Positions 52,682-63,937 are shown, counted from the stretch's first letter. The stretch is DNA of 64,000 nt from an uncultured Chlorobiota bacterium (GCA_900696645.1 CAADGV010000005.1:121724-185723); one strand, 5' to 3'. Program-made: numbers and translations. Notes: a model not told the origin generated them from the letters alone.

Positions 52682-54154
52682 ATGATTGACATCTTAGAAA
52701 CCACTGCTCATCCGACCGAGTTGGAACAAGCACAAAGCGTATGGTCGGCTTGCCTCAACATTCTCAATGAAAACGTCACCTCGCAGAGCTTCAAAACATG
52801 GTTTGAGCCGATCGTTCCCATGAATCTGAGGGGCGGAACGCTCACTGTTCAGGTTCCCAGCCAGTTTTTCTACGACTGGATTGAAGAGCATTTCGAGGGA
52901 ATGATAAACTCAACAATTACTCGAGTGCTCGGCAAGGACGCCTCCTTGACGTACGAAATTCTTAAGGAAGAGACTCCGATTGAAGCCGAACAGGAGGTTG
53001 TACTTCCTCCGGCGACAAGAGCAGAGAAGCGGACCTTTCCGCCCCAACCGGAATCATTCCGTCTGGGAAACGCTCCGCCGGCAAGTTCCCGGCAAAACGA
53101 CTCGGCCAACGGAAACTTCCAGACTTTCCTCAACCCGCGTTACACGTTCGATAATTTTATTAAGGGGGAGAGTAACCAGCTTGCCCGTGCTGCGGCAACT
53201 GCGGTTGCAAACAATCCGGGCGGCACGTCGTTCAATCCTCTTGTGATTTACGGAGGAACGGGACTCGGAAAGACGCATCTCATTCAGGCTATTGGAAATT
53301 ATGCCCAGGCACACAACAAAGCGCGGCGCGTAATTTATGTATCGAGCGAGAAATTTACAGTCGAGTTCGTCGAAGCAATTCAAAGCGACCGCATTAATGA
53401 GTTTGCCGCCTTCTACCGCAGCATGGATATTCTGATCGTAGACGACGTGCAGTTCTTCTCCGGAAAAGAAAAAACGCAGGACAGTTTCTTCCACACATTC
53501 AACGAGCTTCACCAACTCGGCAAACAAATCATTCTCTCGTCCGACCGGCCGCCGAAAGAACTGAAGGGACTTGACGACCGGCTTCTCTCACGGTTTCAGT
53601 GGGGATTAACTGCAGACATTCAACCCCCCGATCTTGAAACCCGCATTGCCATTCTCCGCTACAAGAGCATGAACGACGGCATTGAACTTCCGGGAGAAGT
53701 AATTGAGTTTGTGGCCGCCAATGTTACAACGAACATCCGTGAACTCGAAGGCTGCCTTATCAGTCTGCTTGCCAAAGCTTCGCTGGAAGGACGGGAAATC
53801 ACTATCGATCTTGCCCGTGAGGTTCTCAAGGTTGTGGTCGGCGATGTGAGATCACCTATCACAATCGAGGAAATTCAGCGTAACGTCTGCGAATACTTCA
53901 GCATTCCGGAAGACTTGCTCCGCGCCAAAACACGTAAACAGGAAATTGTGAACGCCCGCCAGGTGGCGATGTATCTCGCTAAGGAACTAACCAACTCGTC
54001 TCTGAAAACCATCGGACTTCATTTCGGGGGACGCGATCATAGCACGGTGATACACGCCTATCAATGCGTCGAAGATCAGATGAAGATCGATTCCAAGTAC
54101 AAGGCCAACGTCGATCAAATAAAACGCCGACTCGAGTTACGGGGAAAAGTATAA
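52682..54154 (+). CDS. dnaA: Chromosomal replication initiator protein DnaA
   Basis: AAA+ ATPase that binds DnaA boxes and opens the origin. Domain I (residues 1-90) includes SFKTWFEPIVPMNLRGGTL; domain II is a variable linker; domain III starts at RYTFDNFIKGESNQLA, with Walker A IYGGTGLGKTHLIQA near residue 190 and Walker B DILIVDDVQFF near residue 250. Domain IV has the DNA-binding signature LHFGGRDHSTVIHAYQC near residue 447. The 490 residues are standard. The ATG at 52682 has no Shine-Dalgarno sequence. DnaA-box-like sites flank the gene on both sides and a terminator follows it. Confidence 0.98.
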   Translation: MIDILETTAHPTELEQAQSVWSACLNILNENVTSQSFKTWFEPIVPMNLRGGTLTVQVPSQFFYDWIEEHFEGMINSTITRVLGKDASLTYEILKEETPIEAEQEVVLPPATRAEKRTFPPQPESFRLGNAPPASSRQNDSANGNFQTFLNPRYTFDNFIKGESNQLARAAATAVANNPGGTSFNPLVIYGGTGLGKTHLIQAIGNYAQAHNKARRVIYVSSEKFTVEFVEAIQSDRINEFAAFYRSMDILIVDDVQFFSGKEKTQDSFFHTFNELHQLGKQIILSSDRPPKELKGLDDRLLSRFQWGLTADIQPPDLETRIAILRYKSMNDGIELPGEVIEFVAANVTTNIRELEGCLISLLAKASLEGREITIDLAREVLKVVVGDVRSPITIEEIQRNVCEYFSIPEDLLRAKTRKQEIVNARQVAMYLAKELTNSSLKTIGLHFGGRDHSTVIHAYQCVEDQMKIDSKYKANVDQIKRRLELRGKV

Positions 54155-54269
54155 TTCTGTTCATCTTTCGATGCAAGACGGTTGAAGCGTCGAATTTACT
54201 TCGATATCTGTCCGGCTAACTTCATTTTGCACAGAGTATTTGTTTCGCTGTACATAACATCTGAATAAA

Positions 54270-54305
54270 GAGTCTATACCAAGTATAGGCTCTTTTCATT
54301 TTTTC
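54270..54305 (+). terminator. Intrinsic terminator after dnaA
   Basis: GAGTCTATAC (54270-54279) pairs with GTATAGGCTC (54283-54292), one G-U pair and a three-base loop, followed by TTTTCATTTTTTC. It ends the dnaA transcript, so dnaN needs its own promoter. Confidence 0.85.
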
Positions 54306-54697
54306 ATCATTGATTGTGCAAAAGCTGTGTGCTGATGTGTTGAAGCTTCGTGAATGAGTGTAGAAGCCGTGTTCATTTCTGATATTCATTGTTGCGAAAA
54401 ATACTTTTAGACAACATGATGTTAGCTGAAGCATTGTTATGCACATACTATCAGTCTATGAACTACTTGAATATCTATCCGGTACATGAAGATAATAAAA
54501 AACTACGTCACACATAAAATTACTTACTAACAAATCAACACCCCTTATTATTACTCTTACTTTTTATATATGTACAGTTTATACTTATAATTACCACTTC
54601 ATTCATTTCTGAATACACCGCGATTTGATTCGGTTTCTTTTGCTTCTGTGTTCCTGTATCGCTCTGTAAATCAATAACTTAGGAAGAAATCAGCACT

Positions 54698-54725
54698 TTG
54701 AACTAATCAATATTTTGACTAAATT
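54698..54725 (+). promoter_or_regulatory. Candidate dnaN promoter
   Basis: TTGAAC (54698-54703) and TAAATT (54720-54725) are separated by 16 bases, about 57 bases before the dnaN ATG. The region is very AT-rich, so chance matches are likely; the call relies on the need for a promoter after the dnaA terminator. Confidence 0.35.
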
Positions 54726-54782
54726 TAACAGTTATTTGATGTCAGCAAATCCTCTTCAATCTTCATTCCCAAGGAGATCACG

Positions 54783-55901
54783 ATGAAATTCACCACTACG
54801 ACAGGCGAACTTCAACGCATACTTGCAAAAGTCAGTGGTGTTGTTCCGACAAAATCGACAATGCCTATTCTCGAAAATGTATTGTTTGATTTGCTAAACA
54901 ATCGCCTCACAATAACTGCAACCGATCTTGAAATTTCCCAGACTATATCACTTGATGTAAAGGGAACAGAAGATGGAAGGGTAGCTATTCCGGCAAAGCG
55001 TTTGCTTGATACGATTCGTTCATTCGGTTCGATGGATGATGTTATATTCACTGTTGATACAACGACAAGTAAAATACATATCAAAGTAGGAAAGGGTGAT
55101 TTCACTCTGACGGGAGAAAATGCAAAAGAATTTCCTGTCATTCCTCCGTTTGAAGGAAAGACAGAAATTTCTCTTGATTCAACTATTTTGAAACGTATTA
55201 TTCACCGAACTGTGTTTGCAGTAAGTACCGATGAACTGCGGCCGGCTATGATGGGAGTACTATTTCAACCAAAGGAAAAAGATATGCGGGCTGTTGCAAC
55301 CGATGGTCACAGACTTGTACGATATATTCACAAAATGAGTAAGACACCCGATTTGAAGCACGACATCATTGTACCGGCAAAAGCGCTGAACATTGTACAT
55401 AAGTCCGTTGAATCGGGAACAGTTAAATTGACTATGAGTGATACACATGTCAAGTTCAATTTTGATTCGACGGAACTTGTATCACGCCTCATTGATGAAA
55501 CATATCCGAACTATGAAACCGTTATTCCCACGGAAAACGACAGGGCGTTGACGGTCAATCGCGAGCCGATGATTGCGGCGTTACGCCGAGTTGCATTGTA
55601 CGCAAGTGCAACAACACATCACATAAAACTGTCGATGAAAAAGAATGCACTCACGATCAGTGCGCAGGATTTGGATTTTGGCGGTGAAGCAAAAGAGACT
55701 GTTGATGCTGAATATACATCCGATGATTTGGATATCGGCTTCAATTCAACATATCTGGTGGATATATTGTCACACCTTGAAGCAGAGCAAGTGACATTCA
55801 AGTTCAGCACGCCTACACGCGCAGGTATCGTATCTCCGTCCGGAGAAAAAGCGAATGAAGATGTGCTGATGCTGGTAATGCCCGTACGGCTCAACAATTG
55901 A
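54783..55901 (+). CDS. dnaN: DNA polymerase III sliding clamp (beta subunit)
   Basis: Ring-shaped dimeric clamp that holds DNA polymerase III on DNA. Three similar domains of about 120 residues are visible; domain 1 starts MKFTTTTGELQRILAKVSGVV and PILENVLFDL, and the hydrophobic partner-binding pocket is formed in the C-terminal part, ending DVLMLVMPVRLNN, the conserved Met-Pro-(M/V)-R ending. There are 372 residues. AAGGAG precedes the ATG by seven bases. Its codon use is more AT-rich than dnaA and gyrB, as is the adjacent origin region. Confidence 0.97.
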   Translation: MKFTTTTGELQRILAKVSGVVPTKSTMPILENVLFDLLNNRLTITATDLEISQTISLDVKGTEDGRVAIPAKRLLDTIRSFGSMDDVIFTVDTTTSKIHIKVGKGDFTLTGENAKEFPVIPPFEGKTEISLDSTILKRIIHRTVFAVSTDELRPAMMGVLFQPKEKDMRAVATDGHRLVRYIHKMSKTPDLKHDIIVPAKALNIVHKSVESGTVKLTMSDTHVKFNFDSTELVSRLIDETYPNYETVIPTENDRALTVNREPMIAALRRVALYASATTHHIKLSMKKNALTISAQDLDFGGEAKETVDAEYTSDDLDIGFNSTYLVDILSHLEAEQVTFKFSTPTRAGIVSPSGEKANEDVLMLVMPVRLNN

Positions 55902-55928
55902 CAGCGCGGCGAAAGAACTTCGCGGACA

Positions 55929-57077
55929 ATGAACGTTGAGTTTGTTCACCTGAAGAATTTCAGGAATCATGAAGATACAGTGATTGAATGTGGAGCCGGT
56001 ATCAACGCTCTTTTGGGAAACAACGGGCAGGGAAAAACCAACGTGCTGGAAGCGGTTTCGTATTTGAGTCTTACAAAAAGTTTCTATGCTGCCGGAGATG
56101 CAACGGTTCTGCAAATAGGCAAAGAACATTTTGAGATAGACGGAAAAATACAAACGGACGCACACATCGAGCATCGAATTCATGCTGCATACAATCGTTC
56201 GGGTGAAAAATCGTTTACCATCAACGGAGCCAGACCCGAAACGCTTGCCTCAGTAATAGGCCGCTTTCCTATTGTGGTGCTCTCCCCGGAAAACAACGCA
56301 ATAACATTCGGCGGGCCGATGGAACGGCGGAAATTCATCGACCTGCTCCTGTCGCAAATCAGTCGCAGTTACCTTGAAGACCTGCTGGAATATCGGCGTA
56401 CTCTGAAGCAGCGCAACCGGTTGCTTGGCGAAGCCAGAGCGGAACGGCCGCATCCGGCGGAGTTGCTTGAACCGTGGACGGCGAGTCTTGTTCATTATGG
56501 CGCACGCATTATCAACAATCGCAAAGCCTTTGTCAGCGAGTTCAGGGAGTATGTGAAGCGTGCATATCAGAATCTTGTAAGCAGTCCGGGTCACATACAC
56601 AGTGGAAACGAAAATCCGAATTTGTATTACGATTCACTTCCGGGACTGGAGAATCTGACAGGCGTCGATGCAATAATGGAGGCGATGAGAGATGAATTGG
56701 AAAGGAAGAATATCGAAGAACGCCGGCGAGGATCAACCCTTGTCGGTCCGCATCGCGATGATATCAGATTACAGATCAATGACATCAGCGTTCAGAGGTA
56801 TGCATCGCAAGGACAGCACAAAACAATGTTGATAGCATTGAAAATAGCCGAGTTTTTCTATCTGAAAGAACGCCGCGGCGAAGTTCCGGTTTTTCTGCTC
56901 GACGATGTTTTCAGTGAACTCGATGAAACCCGTTCACAACTGCTGTTGCATACGCTTTCTTCGCTCGGGCAGACATTCATCACAACAACGGACGAAGCCG
57001 TGTTTCACAACGCCGTTTCGTGGAACGGAACAAACAGAAGGTTTCGGGTCGAAGCGGGTTCGGTCCGCCCGTCTTAG
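55929..57077 (+). CDS. recF: DNA replication and repair protein RecF
   Basis: SMC-like ATPase that loads RecA at gaps with RecO and RecR. Walker A is LLGNNGQGKTNVLEAV near residue 30, the signature motif is RYASQGQHKTMLIALKIAE near residue 290, and Walker B is VPVFLLDDVFSELDETR near residue 322. The opening LKNFRNHEDTVIE is also typical. There are 382 residues. It follows dnaN by 27 bases in the standard origin order. Confidence 0.96.
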   Translation: MNVEFVHLKNFRNHEDTVIECGAGINALLGNNGQGKTNVLEAVSYLSLTKSFYAAGDATVLQIGKEHFEIDGKIQTDAHIEHRIHAAYNRSGEKSFTINGARPETLASVIGRFPIVVLSPENNAITFGGPMERRKFIDLLLSQISRSYLEDLLEYRRTLKQRNRLLGEARAERPHPAELLEPWTASLVHYGARIINNRKAFVSEFREYVKRAYQNLVSSPGHIHSGNENPNLYYDSLPGLENLTGVDAIMEAMRDELERKNIEERRRGSTLVGPHRDDIRLQINDISVQRYASQGQHKTMLIALKIAEFFYLKERRGEVPVFLLDDVFSELDETRSQLLLHTLSSLGQTFITTTDEAVFHNAVSWNGTNRRFRVEAGSVRPS

Positions 57078-57108
57078 GGCAGGCAGATGTCCGGCGACGG
57101 GAGAACAG

Positions 57109-57438
57109 ATGCACAAGAGAAGCACAACACGACAGCACACTCCGCAAAAAACAAAAAAGCAGCCGGAGCCGTTTGCCCTGGCACTCGACAAATTCGTCCG
57201 GCAAGTCGGCATCACGAAGAAGATGAGACAATTTTCCGTCATCACGTCATGGGGAGAGATTGTAGGTGAGCAGATAGCCAGGGTGACTCAAGCAGAGAGA
57301 ATCGATAACGGCATTCTGTTTGTCAAAACTGCAACAGCTCCGTGGCGCAACGAATTGACGTTAAGGCGATTGGAGATTTTGGAGAAGGTGAACGCTGCGG
57401 CGGGAGCAAGGGTAGTCAAAGAAATTAGATTCCGGTAG
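57109..57438 (+). CDS. DciA-like (DUF721) protein
   Basis: Small basic protein of 109 residues. Its DUF721 domain (residues about 35-109) reads FSVITSWGEIVGEQIARVTQ followed by LFVKTATAPWRNELTLRRLEILEKVN; W-x-x-(I/V)-V-G and the later W-x-x-(E/Q)-L are family landmarks. DciA proteins help load the replicative helicase DnaB in bacteria lacking DnaC or DnaI, which fits the position between recF and gyrB. The start at 57109 has GGGAG nearby; the longer open frame overlaps recF. Its role here is inferred from family and context. Confidence 0.75.
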   Translation: MHKRSTTRQHTPQKTKKQPEPFALALDKFVRQVGITKKMRQFSVITSWGEIVGEQIARVTQAERIDNGILFVKTATAPWRNELTLRRLEILEKVNAAAGARVVKEIRFR

Positions 57439-57443
57439 AATAG

Positions 57444-59471
<2,028 letters not shown>

Positions 59472-59495
59472 AATCGGGCAAATGACTATAGAGGT

Positions 59496-59726
59496 ATGAT
59501 CAAAAATCCGGAGGAAATTGTTCAAGCCGATTTGGAATTCGATCGCAAGCATCCGCTGACGGTTGAACAGAAATACAGGATTATAGAGGCGTTGTACCGA
59601 CTGGCAAAAGATGCAGGTCATTTCAATCCCAATGACACAAGTATTGACGTCGATGACATCAAACTCGCAAAGGTGTTGAATGGATATCTTCCACAACTTA
59701 CTCGGGAAGATCGCCAAAGCTTTTGA
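59496..59726 (+). CDS. Small helical protein, putative antitoxin-like partner of the nucleotidyltransferase
   Basis: A 76-residue acidic protein, not assigned to a named family. It begins IKNPEEIVQADLEFDRKHPL, continues TVEQKYRIIEALYRLAKDAGHF (predicted helix), then DVDDIKLAKVLNGYLPQLT. Small helical proteins opening this way often precede AbiEii-like nucleotidyltransferase genes (general recollection, not searched). Its last 47 bases overlap the start of the nucleotidyltransferase gene in another frame, indicating coupled translation. It lies 24 bases after gyrB. Confidence 0.65.
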   Translation: MIKNPEEIVQADLEFDRKHPLTVEQKYRIIEALYRLAKDAGHFNPNDTSIDVDDIKLAKVLNGYLPQLTREDRQSF

Positions 59727-60252
59727 TCTGCACCAGCTTCCATACATGCTTATCGGCGGTCAGGCGGTGCTGCAATACGGGCGTCCACGATTGACTGAAG
59801 ATATTGATGTCACACTTGGCGTAGACAGTTCCTCGCTTTCTCTTGTGGTGGAGGCGGTGTCGGAGATTCCGTTGAGCCCCCGGGTTCGGGATGTTGAAGG
59901 CATGGTAATGAAGACCAACGTTCTTCCATTGGTTGACCCGGGATCCGGTGTCAAAGTCGACTGCATTTTCTCGTTCTTACCATACGAGAGGCAAGCCATC
60001 AACCGGGCAAATCGCATAGCGGTGAGTGGGCAGACTGTTCGTGTCGCGGCTGTTGAAGATGTCATTATTCACAAACTTGTGGCGGGCAGGCCCCGAGACA
60101 TTGAGGATGTGGTTGGAATTGTTAACCTTTCCGGCACCCGCATTGACAGAGAGTATCTCTTTAGTTGGCTTGATAGTTTCTCGGAGGTAGTTGGCAAAAG
60201 CCTGCGAACAGAGTTTGACGATATCGAGAACATACTGAAGAAAAAAGGATAA
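59680..60252 (+). CDS. AbiEii/MNT-like nucleotidyltransferase inserted between gyrB and gyrA
   Basis: Predicted nucleotidyltransferase of the polymerase-beta superfamily (190 residues). The hallmark motif is YMLIGGQAVLQYGRPRLTED followed by IDV: Gly26-Gly27 and the metal-binding Asp41/Asp43 pair. A third carboxylate, Asp94, lies in VKVDCIF, and VIIHKLVAGRPRDIEDV (residues 128-144) is the conserved Lys and Arg-Asp-x-x-Asp block of AbiEii/DUF6036-like proteins. Such proteins act as toxins that modify tRNA or proteins, or are of unknown use. All expected active-site residues are present, so it looks intact. It ends at 60252, the base before the gyrA ATG. Confidence 0.75.
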   Translation: MDIFHNLLGKIAKAFDLHQLPYMLIGGQAVLQYGRPRLTEDIDVTLGVDSSSLSLVVEAVSEIPLSPRVRDVEGMVMKTNVLPLVDPGSGVKVDCIFSFLPYERQAINRANRIAVSGQTVRVAAVEDVIIHKLVAGRPRDIEDVVGIVNLSGTRIDREYLFSWLDSFSEVVGKSLRTEFDDIENILKKKG

Positions 60253-62952
60253 ATGGCAACACTCAACGAAAAAATAGTCCCCGTTGACATAGAAGATGAA
60301 ATGAAGGGATCGTACATCGATTACTCGATGTCGGTCATCGTGGCACGGGCGTTGCCCGACGTGCGTGACGGGCTCAAGCCGGTTCACCGCCGCGTTCTCT
60401 TCGGCATGCAGGAGTTAGGTCTTGCGCCGAACCGTCCGTACAAGAAGTCGGCGCGTATCGTCGGTGAAGTCTTGGGCAAGTACCACCCGCATGGCGACTC
60501 GGCGGTGTACGACACGATGGTCCGCATGGCGCAGGATTTCTCGATGCGCTATCCGCTTGTGGACGGACAGGGAAACTTTGGTTCGGTTGATGGGGACTCG
60601 CCCGCAGCGATGCGTTACACCGAAGCGCGCCTCTCGCGCTTTGCGGAAGAGATGCTGCGCGATCTCGACAAAAACACGGTTGACTTCGCGCCGAATTTCG
60701 ACGACACGCTGAAAGAGCCGACCGTAATGCCGGCTCTTGTTCCCAACCTACTCGTCAACGGAACGAGCGGTATTGCGGTCGGTATGTCCACCAACATTCC
60801 GCCTCACAATCTGAGAGAAGTGATCGACGGCTGCATTGCCTACATCAAAGATGAAGGCATCACCAGCGAAAAGCTGATGAAGCTCATCAAAGCGCCCGAT
60901 TTTCCGACGGGCGGTATCATCTACGGCTATGAAGGCGTGAAGTCCGCATACCTCACCGGTCGCGGACGCATCATCGTCCGCGCTAAGGCAAACATCGAAA
61001 CGGATAAGAAAGACCGTCAAAGCATTATCATTTCCGAGATTCCGTATCAGGTCAACAAGGCCACGCTCATCGAGCGTATTGCGGATTTGGTTAACGAGAA
61101 GAAGATTGAAGACATCTCCGATGTAAACGACGAATCCGATCGCGACGGATTCCGCATCGTCGTCTCGCTCAAGAAGGACGCCAACGCACAGGTTGTGCTG
61201 AATAACCTCTACAAGCACACACAAATGCAAACCACGTTTGGCGTGATCATGCTTGCGCTGGTGGAAGGCCGTCCGCAAATTCTCAAGCTGCGCGATCTCA
61301 TCGAGAAGTTTGTCAAGCATCGCAACGATGTCGTTGTCCGCCGGGCGAAATATGAGTTGGATGCCGCAGAGAAGCGGGCGCACATTCTCGAAGGATTTAT
61401 CATTGCGCTCGACAACATCGACGCGGTCATCAAGTTGATTCGGGCCTCGCGGGATTACGACGCCGCGAAGAACGGTTTGATGAAGAAGTTCAAACTCTCC
61501 GAAATTCAAGCGAAGGCCATACTCGACATGCGGCTCCAACGGCTGACAGGCTTGGAACGAAAGAAGATTGAAGAGGAGTACCGCGAGACAATCAAACTGA
61601 TCGAGCAACTGAAGGCCCTGCTCGCCAGCAAGAAGCTGCAAATGCAGCTCATCGAAAAAGAACTTCTGCAAATCAAGGAGAAGTACGGCGACGAACGGCG
61701 TACCGAGATCGTGATGAAGGCGGAGGAATTCAGCATCGAAGACACAATTGCCGAAGAGGAAGTCGTGATTACGATTTCGCACAGCGGCTACATCAAGCGC
61801 TTTCCGGTGAGCGGATATCGCCGTCAGTCGCGCGGTGGCAGGGGGTCAACCGGCGCGGGTACGCGGGAAGACGATTTCATCGAGGCGGTATTCATCGCAT
61901 CGACGCATGAACATATCATGCTCTTTACTGATCAGGGACGATGTTACTGGCTGAAAGTATTCGAAATTCCGGAAGGCGGCCGGGCAACACGCGGAAAATC
62001 CATCGCCAATCTTATCTCGAAAGAAGCGAACGAGACTATTGTTTCATACGTTGCCGTAAAAAATTTCGAGGAGAAGCTCAACGTGTTGATGGTGACCGAG
62101 CAGGGCATCATCAAGAAAACGGCGCTGGAAGAATTCAGCAATCCGCGCAAAACCGGCATCGGCGCAATCGGGTTGGACAAGAAGGATAAACTCATCGATG
62201 TTCACCTGACCGACGGCAAACAGGATATCGTCATCGGCACAAAGGAAGGCGTTGCCATCCGGTTCCACGAACAAGAGGTTCGCGTGATGGGACGAAGCGC
62301 AGGCGGGGTGCGCGCAATCAAGCTTGATAAAGGCGATGCCGTTGTCGGCGCGGTTGTGCTGCGGCGAACCGGAGCGACGATACTCGTTGCTACAGAAGAC
62401 GGCTTCGGCAAACGCAGCGAAGTTGATGACTACCGCACAAGTCATCGCGGCGGCAAGGGCATCATCACGATGAAGGCAACAGAGAAGACCGGCAAGATGA
62501 TTGCCATCAAGGAGGTTGTCGATAAAGATGATGTGGTGATCGTGACGGCGAACGGTATTGTCATCCGCCAGCACGCATCGGATATTCGCGTTGCCGGACG
62601 CAATACGCAGGGCGTCCGCCTCATCAAGCTCACCAACGGAGACAAAATTTCCGATGTTGCTGCAGTTCCCTCGGAAGAAGAGGAAACAACGAACGGCGGC
62701 GGGGCTCCTCCCAAGGGGGTTGGAGACAAAGAGAAAGAGACGGATGACCAACAGTCGCTTTTCGACGACGACAGCGAAAAAAAAAGTCTGAAAACGAAGA
62801 AGGGCAAAGCAAAAGAAGCGGTCAGGGTTGAAGTGAAGAAGTCTTCTCCCAAGAAAGCAGTGAAGATGCCGGCGAAGCCCGCAGCAAAGAAACCCGCTGC
62901 GAAACCTCAGGCAAAGAAACCGGCGCTGAAAGGGAAGCCGAAGAAGAAGTGA
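60253..62952 (+). CDS. gyrA: DNA gyrase subunit A with lysine-rich C-terminal tail
   Basis: DNA breakage-reunion subunit of gyrase. The quinolone-resistance region reads [19 protein letters not shown] (Ser and Asp at the wild-type positions), and the catalytic tyrosine is in [16 protein letters not shown] near residue 120. The C-terminal beta-pinwheel has six repeats, with a GyrA-box-like element in [17 protein letters not shown] near residue 525 and SHRGGKG later. After the pinwheel an acidic stretch ([12 protein letters not shown]) is followed by residues 843-899, in which 23 of 57 are lysine, with many Ala and Pro. There are 899 residues. It directly abuts the nucleotidyltransferase gene. 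Confidence 0.96.
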   Translation: MATLNEKIVPVDIEDEMKGSYIDYSMSVIVARALPDVRDGLKPVHRRVLFGMQELGLAPNRPYKKSARIVGEVLGKYHPHGDSAVYDTMVRMAQDFSMRYPLVDGQGNFGSVDGDSPAAMRYTEARLSRFAEEMLRDLDKNTVDFAPNFDDTLKEPTVMPALVPNLLVNGTSGIAVGMSTNIPPHNLREVIDGCIAYIKDEGITSEKLMKLIKAPDFPTGGIIYGYEGVKSAYLTGRGRIIVRAKANIETDKKDRQSIIISEIPYQVNKATLIERIADLVNEKKIEDISDVNDESDRDGFRIVVSLKKDANAQVVLNNLYKHTQMQTTFGVIMLALVEGRPQILKLRDLIEKFVKHRNDVVVRRAKYELDAAEKRAHILEGFIIALDNIDAVIKLIRASRDYDAAKNGLMKKFKLSEIQAKAILDMRLQRLTGLERKKIEEEYRETIKLIEQLKALLASKKLQMQLIEKELLQIKEKYGDERRTEIVMKAEEFSIEDTIAEEEVVITISHSGYIKRFPVSGYRRQSRGGRGSTGAGTREDDFIEAVFIASTHEHIMLFTDQGRCYWLKVFEIPEGGRATRGKSIANLISKEANETIVSYVAVKNFEEKLNVLMVTEQGIIKKTALEEFSNPRKTGIGAIGLDKKDKLIDVHLTDGKQDIVIGTKEGVAIRFHEQEVRVMGRSAGGVRAIKLDKGDAVVGAVVLRRTGATILVATEDGFGKRSEVDDYRTSHRGGKGIITMKATEKTGKMIAIKEVVDKDDVVIVTANGIVIRQHASDIRVAGRNTQGVRLIKLTNGDKISDVAAVPSEEEETTNGGGAPPKGVGDKEKETDDQQSLFDDDSEKKSLKTKKGKAKEAVRVEVKKSSPKKAVKMPAKPAAKKPAAKPQAKKPALKGKPKKK

Positions 62953-63033
62953 CCTGAACCGCCTCCAACCCGGACGGTTGAAGAGTTCTGTGAAATCAAA
63001 GAAATGTGATTTTCCATTCGGTACTTCGCTGTC

Positions 63034-63900
63034 ATGAAAAGAACCGACGGCACAATCCTCAACCATACGCAGCAGTTGGCTCTCGAAGCCTATACAAACC
63101 AGCTTCGACTCAGGAACTACAGCCCCAACACCATCAAGACCTATACAAGTTGGTTTGTCGTTTTTCTTACGCACTTTCCCGATCACAAACCATCCCGAAT
63201 CTCTCACCACGAAATTAAGGAGTTCTTGCTGCGCTACCGGAACAGCAACCATTGGAGCGCTACTGTACAGAACCAACTTATCAACAGCATAAAATTCTTC
63301 TACGAAAAGGTGTTGCGGCTTGAACACGCTGTGTATGACCTGCCGCGGGCGAAAAAGCCTCAACAATTGCCCACCGTATTCTCAGAATCGGAGATTCTCT
63401 CGATTATCAAATCCACGGAGAACCTGAAACACAAAACCATCTTGTGTCTCGCGTACGCCGCCGGTCTTCGGATAAGCGAAATCATCAACCTCAAGATTGA
63501 CGATATTGATTCAAAGAGAATGGTTATCACCCTCCGGCAGGCGAAGGGAAGAAAGGACCGGCAGGTGATGCTGAGTGAAAAACTCCTGGTAATGATGAGG
63601 GCGTACTATAAGAAATACCGGCCCAAAACGTGGATGTTCGAAGGGCAAGGGGGCGAACAATACAGCAGCCGAAGCATCTCAAAGGTTATGGAACACTGCA
63701 AGCAAAAGGCGGGGATTAGAAAAAAAGGAAGCATTCACGCCCTTCGCCATAGTTTTGCAACTCATCTTCTGGAAGGGGGCACCGACTTGCTCAGCATTAA
63801 AGAATTGCTTGGCCACAACAGCTTGCGCACCACGATGCTGTATACTCACGTAAGCAAAAAGCATCTGAGCAAAATACAAAGCCCGTTAGATAAGCTATAA
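63034..63900 (+). CDS. Tyrosine recombinase/integrase
   Basis: Site-specific recombinase of 288 residues. The N-terminal SAM-like core-binding domain (residues 10-95) includes LRLRNYSPNTIKTYTSWFVVFL; the catalytic domain has Arg in YAAGLRISEIINLK, Lys in AKGRKDRQV, the HxxR block HALRHSFATHLLEGG, His in ELLGHNSLRTT and the nucleophile Tyr in MLYTHVSKKHL. The ending KIQSPLDKL resembles integron and chromosomal integrases of Bacteroidota. A clear IntI-specific insertion before the HALRH block is not visible, so it is not called IntI. It sits 81 bases after gyrA with no other mobility genes in view; the element, if any, continues beyond the window. Confidence 0.85.
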   Translation: MKRTDGTILNHTQQLALEAYTNQLRLRNYSPNTIKTYTSWFVVFLTHFPDHKPSRISHHEIKEFLLRYRNSNHWSATVQNQLINSIKFFYEKVLRLEHAVYDLPRAKKPQQLPTVFSESEILSIIKSTENLKHKTILCLAYAAGLRISEIINLKIDDIDSKRMVITLRQAKGRKDRQVMLSEKLLVMMRAYYKKYRPKTWMFEGQGGEQYSSRSISKVMEHCKQKAGIRKKGSIHALRHSFATHLLEGGTDLLSIKELLGHNSLRTTMLYTHVSKKHLSKIQSPLDKL

Positions 63901-63907
63901 ACAGGAA

Positions 63908-63937
63908 GTTCCGAATAGTTGAACTTGGTTCCGAATA
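63908..63937. repeat. Direct repeats just downstream of the recombinase gene
   Basis: GTTCCGAATA occurs at 63908-63917 and again at 63928-63937, a 20-base period (about two helical turns). Direct repeats at this spacing beside an integrase gene suit recombinase arm-type binding or an attachment site; the window ends 63 bases later, so further copies cannot be checked. Confidence 0.5.

Larger units (their letters stand above)
54155..54782. other. oriC: Candidate replication origin (dnaA-dnaN intergenic region)
   Basis: This 628-base gap carries no credible gene. Sites that match TTWTNCACA exactly are TTTTGCACA at 54225-54233, the complement TGTGCAAAA at 54315-54323 and TTATGCACA at 54437-54445; TGTACATAA at 54249-54257 is one base off. 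They are followed by a very AT-rich stretch, roughly 54480-54600, with long A and T runs that could serve as the unwinding element. The coding strand changes direction just upstream of dnaA. The location is inferred; no skew calculation was made. Confidence 0.65.

Noticed and set aside
54222..54446. A 74-residue open frame on the minus strand in the origin region
   Set aside because: It spans a clear terminator and several DnaA boxes, has Cys/Phe/Thr-rich chance composition and no ribosome-binding site.
56905..57108. Longer N-terminus of the DciA-like protein
   Set aside because: It overlaps recF in another frame and has cysteine-rich chance sequence; ATG at 57109 has a ribosome-binding site.
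62044..63366. A 440-residue antisense frame over gyrA and the integrase
   Set aside because: It covers two well-supported genes on the other strand and has phenylalanine/leucine/arginine-biased shadow composition.
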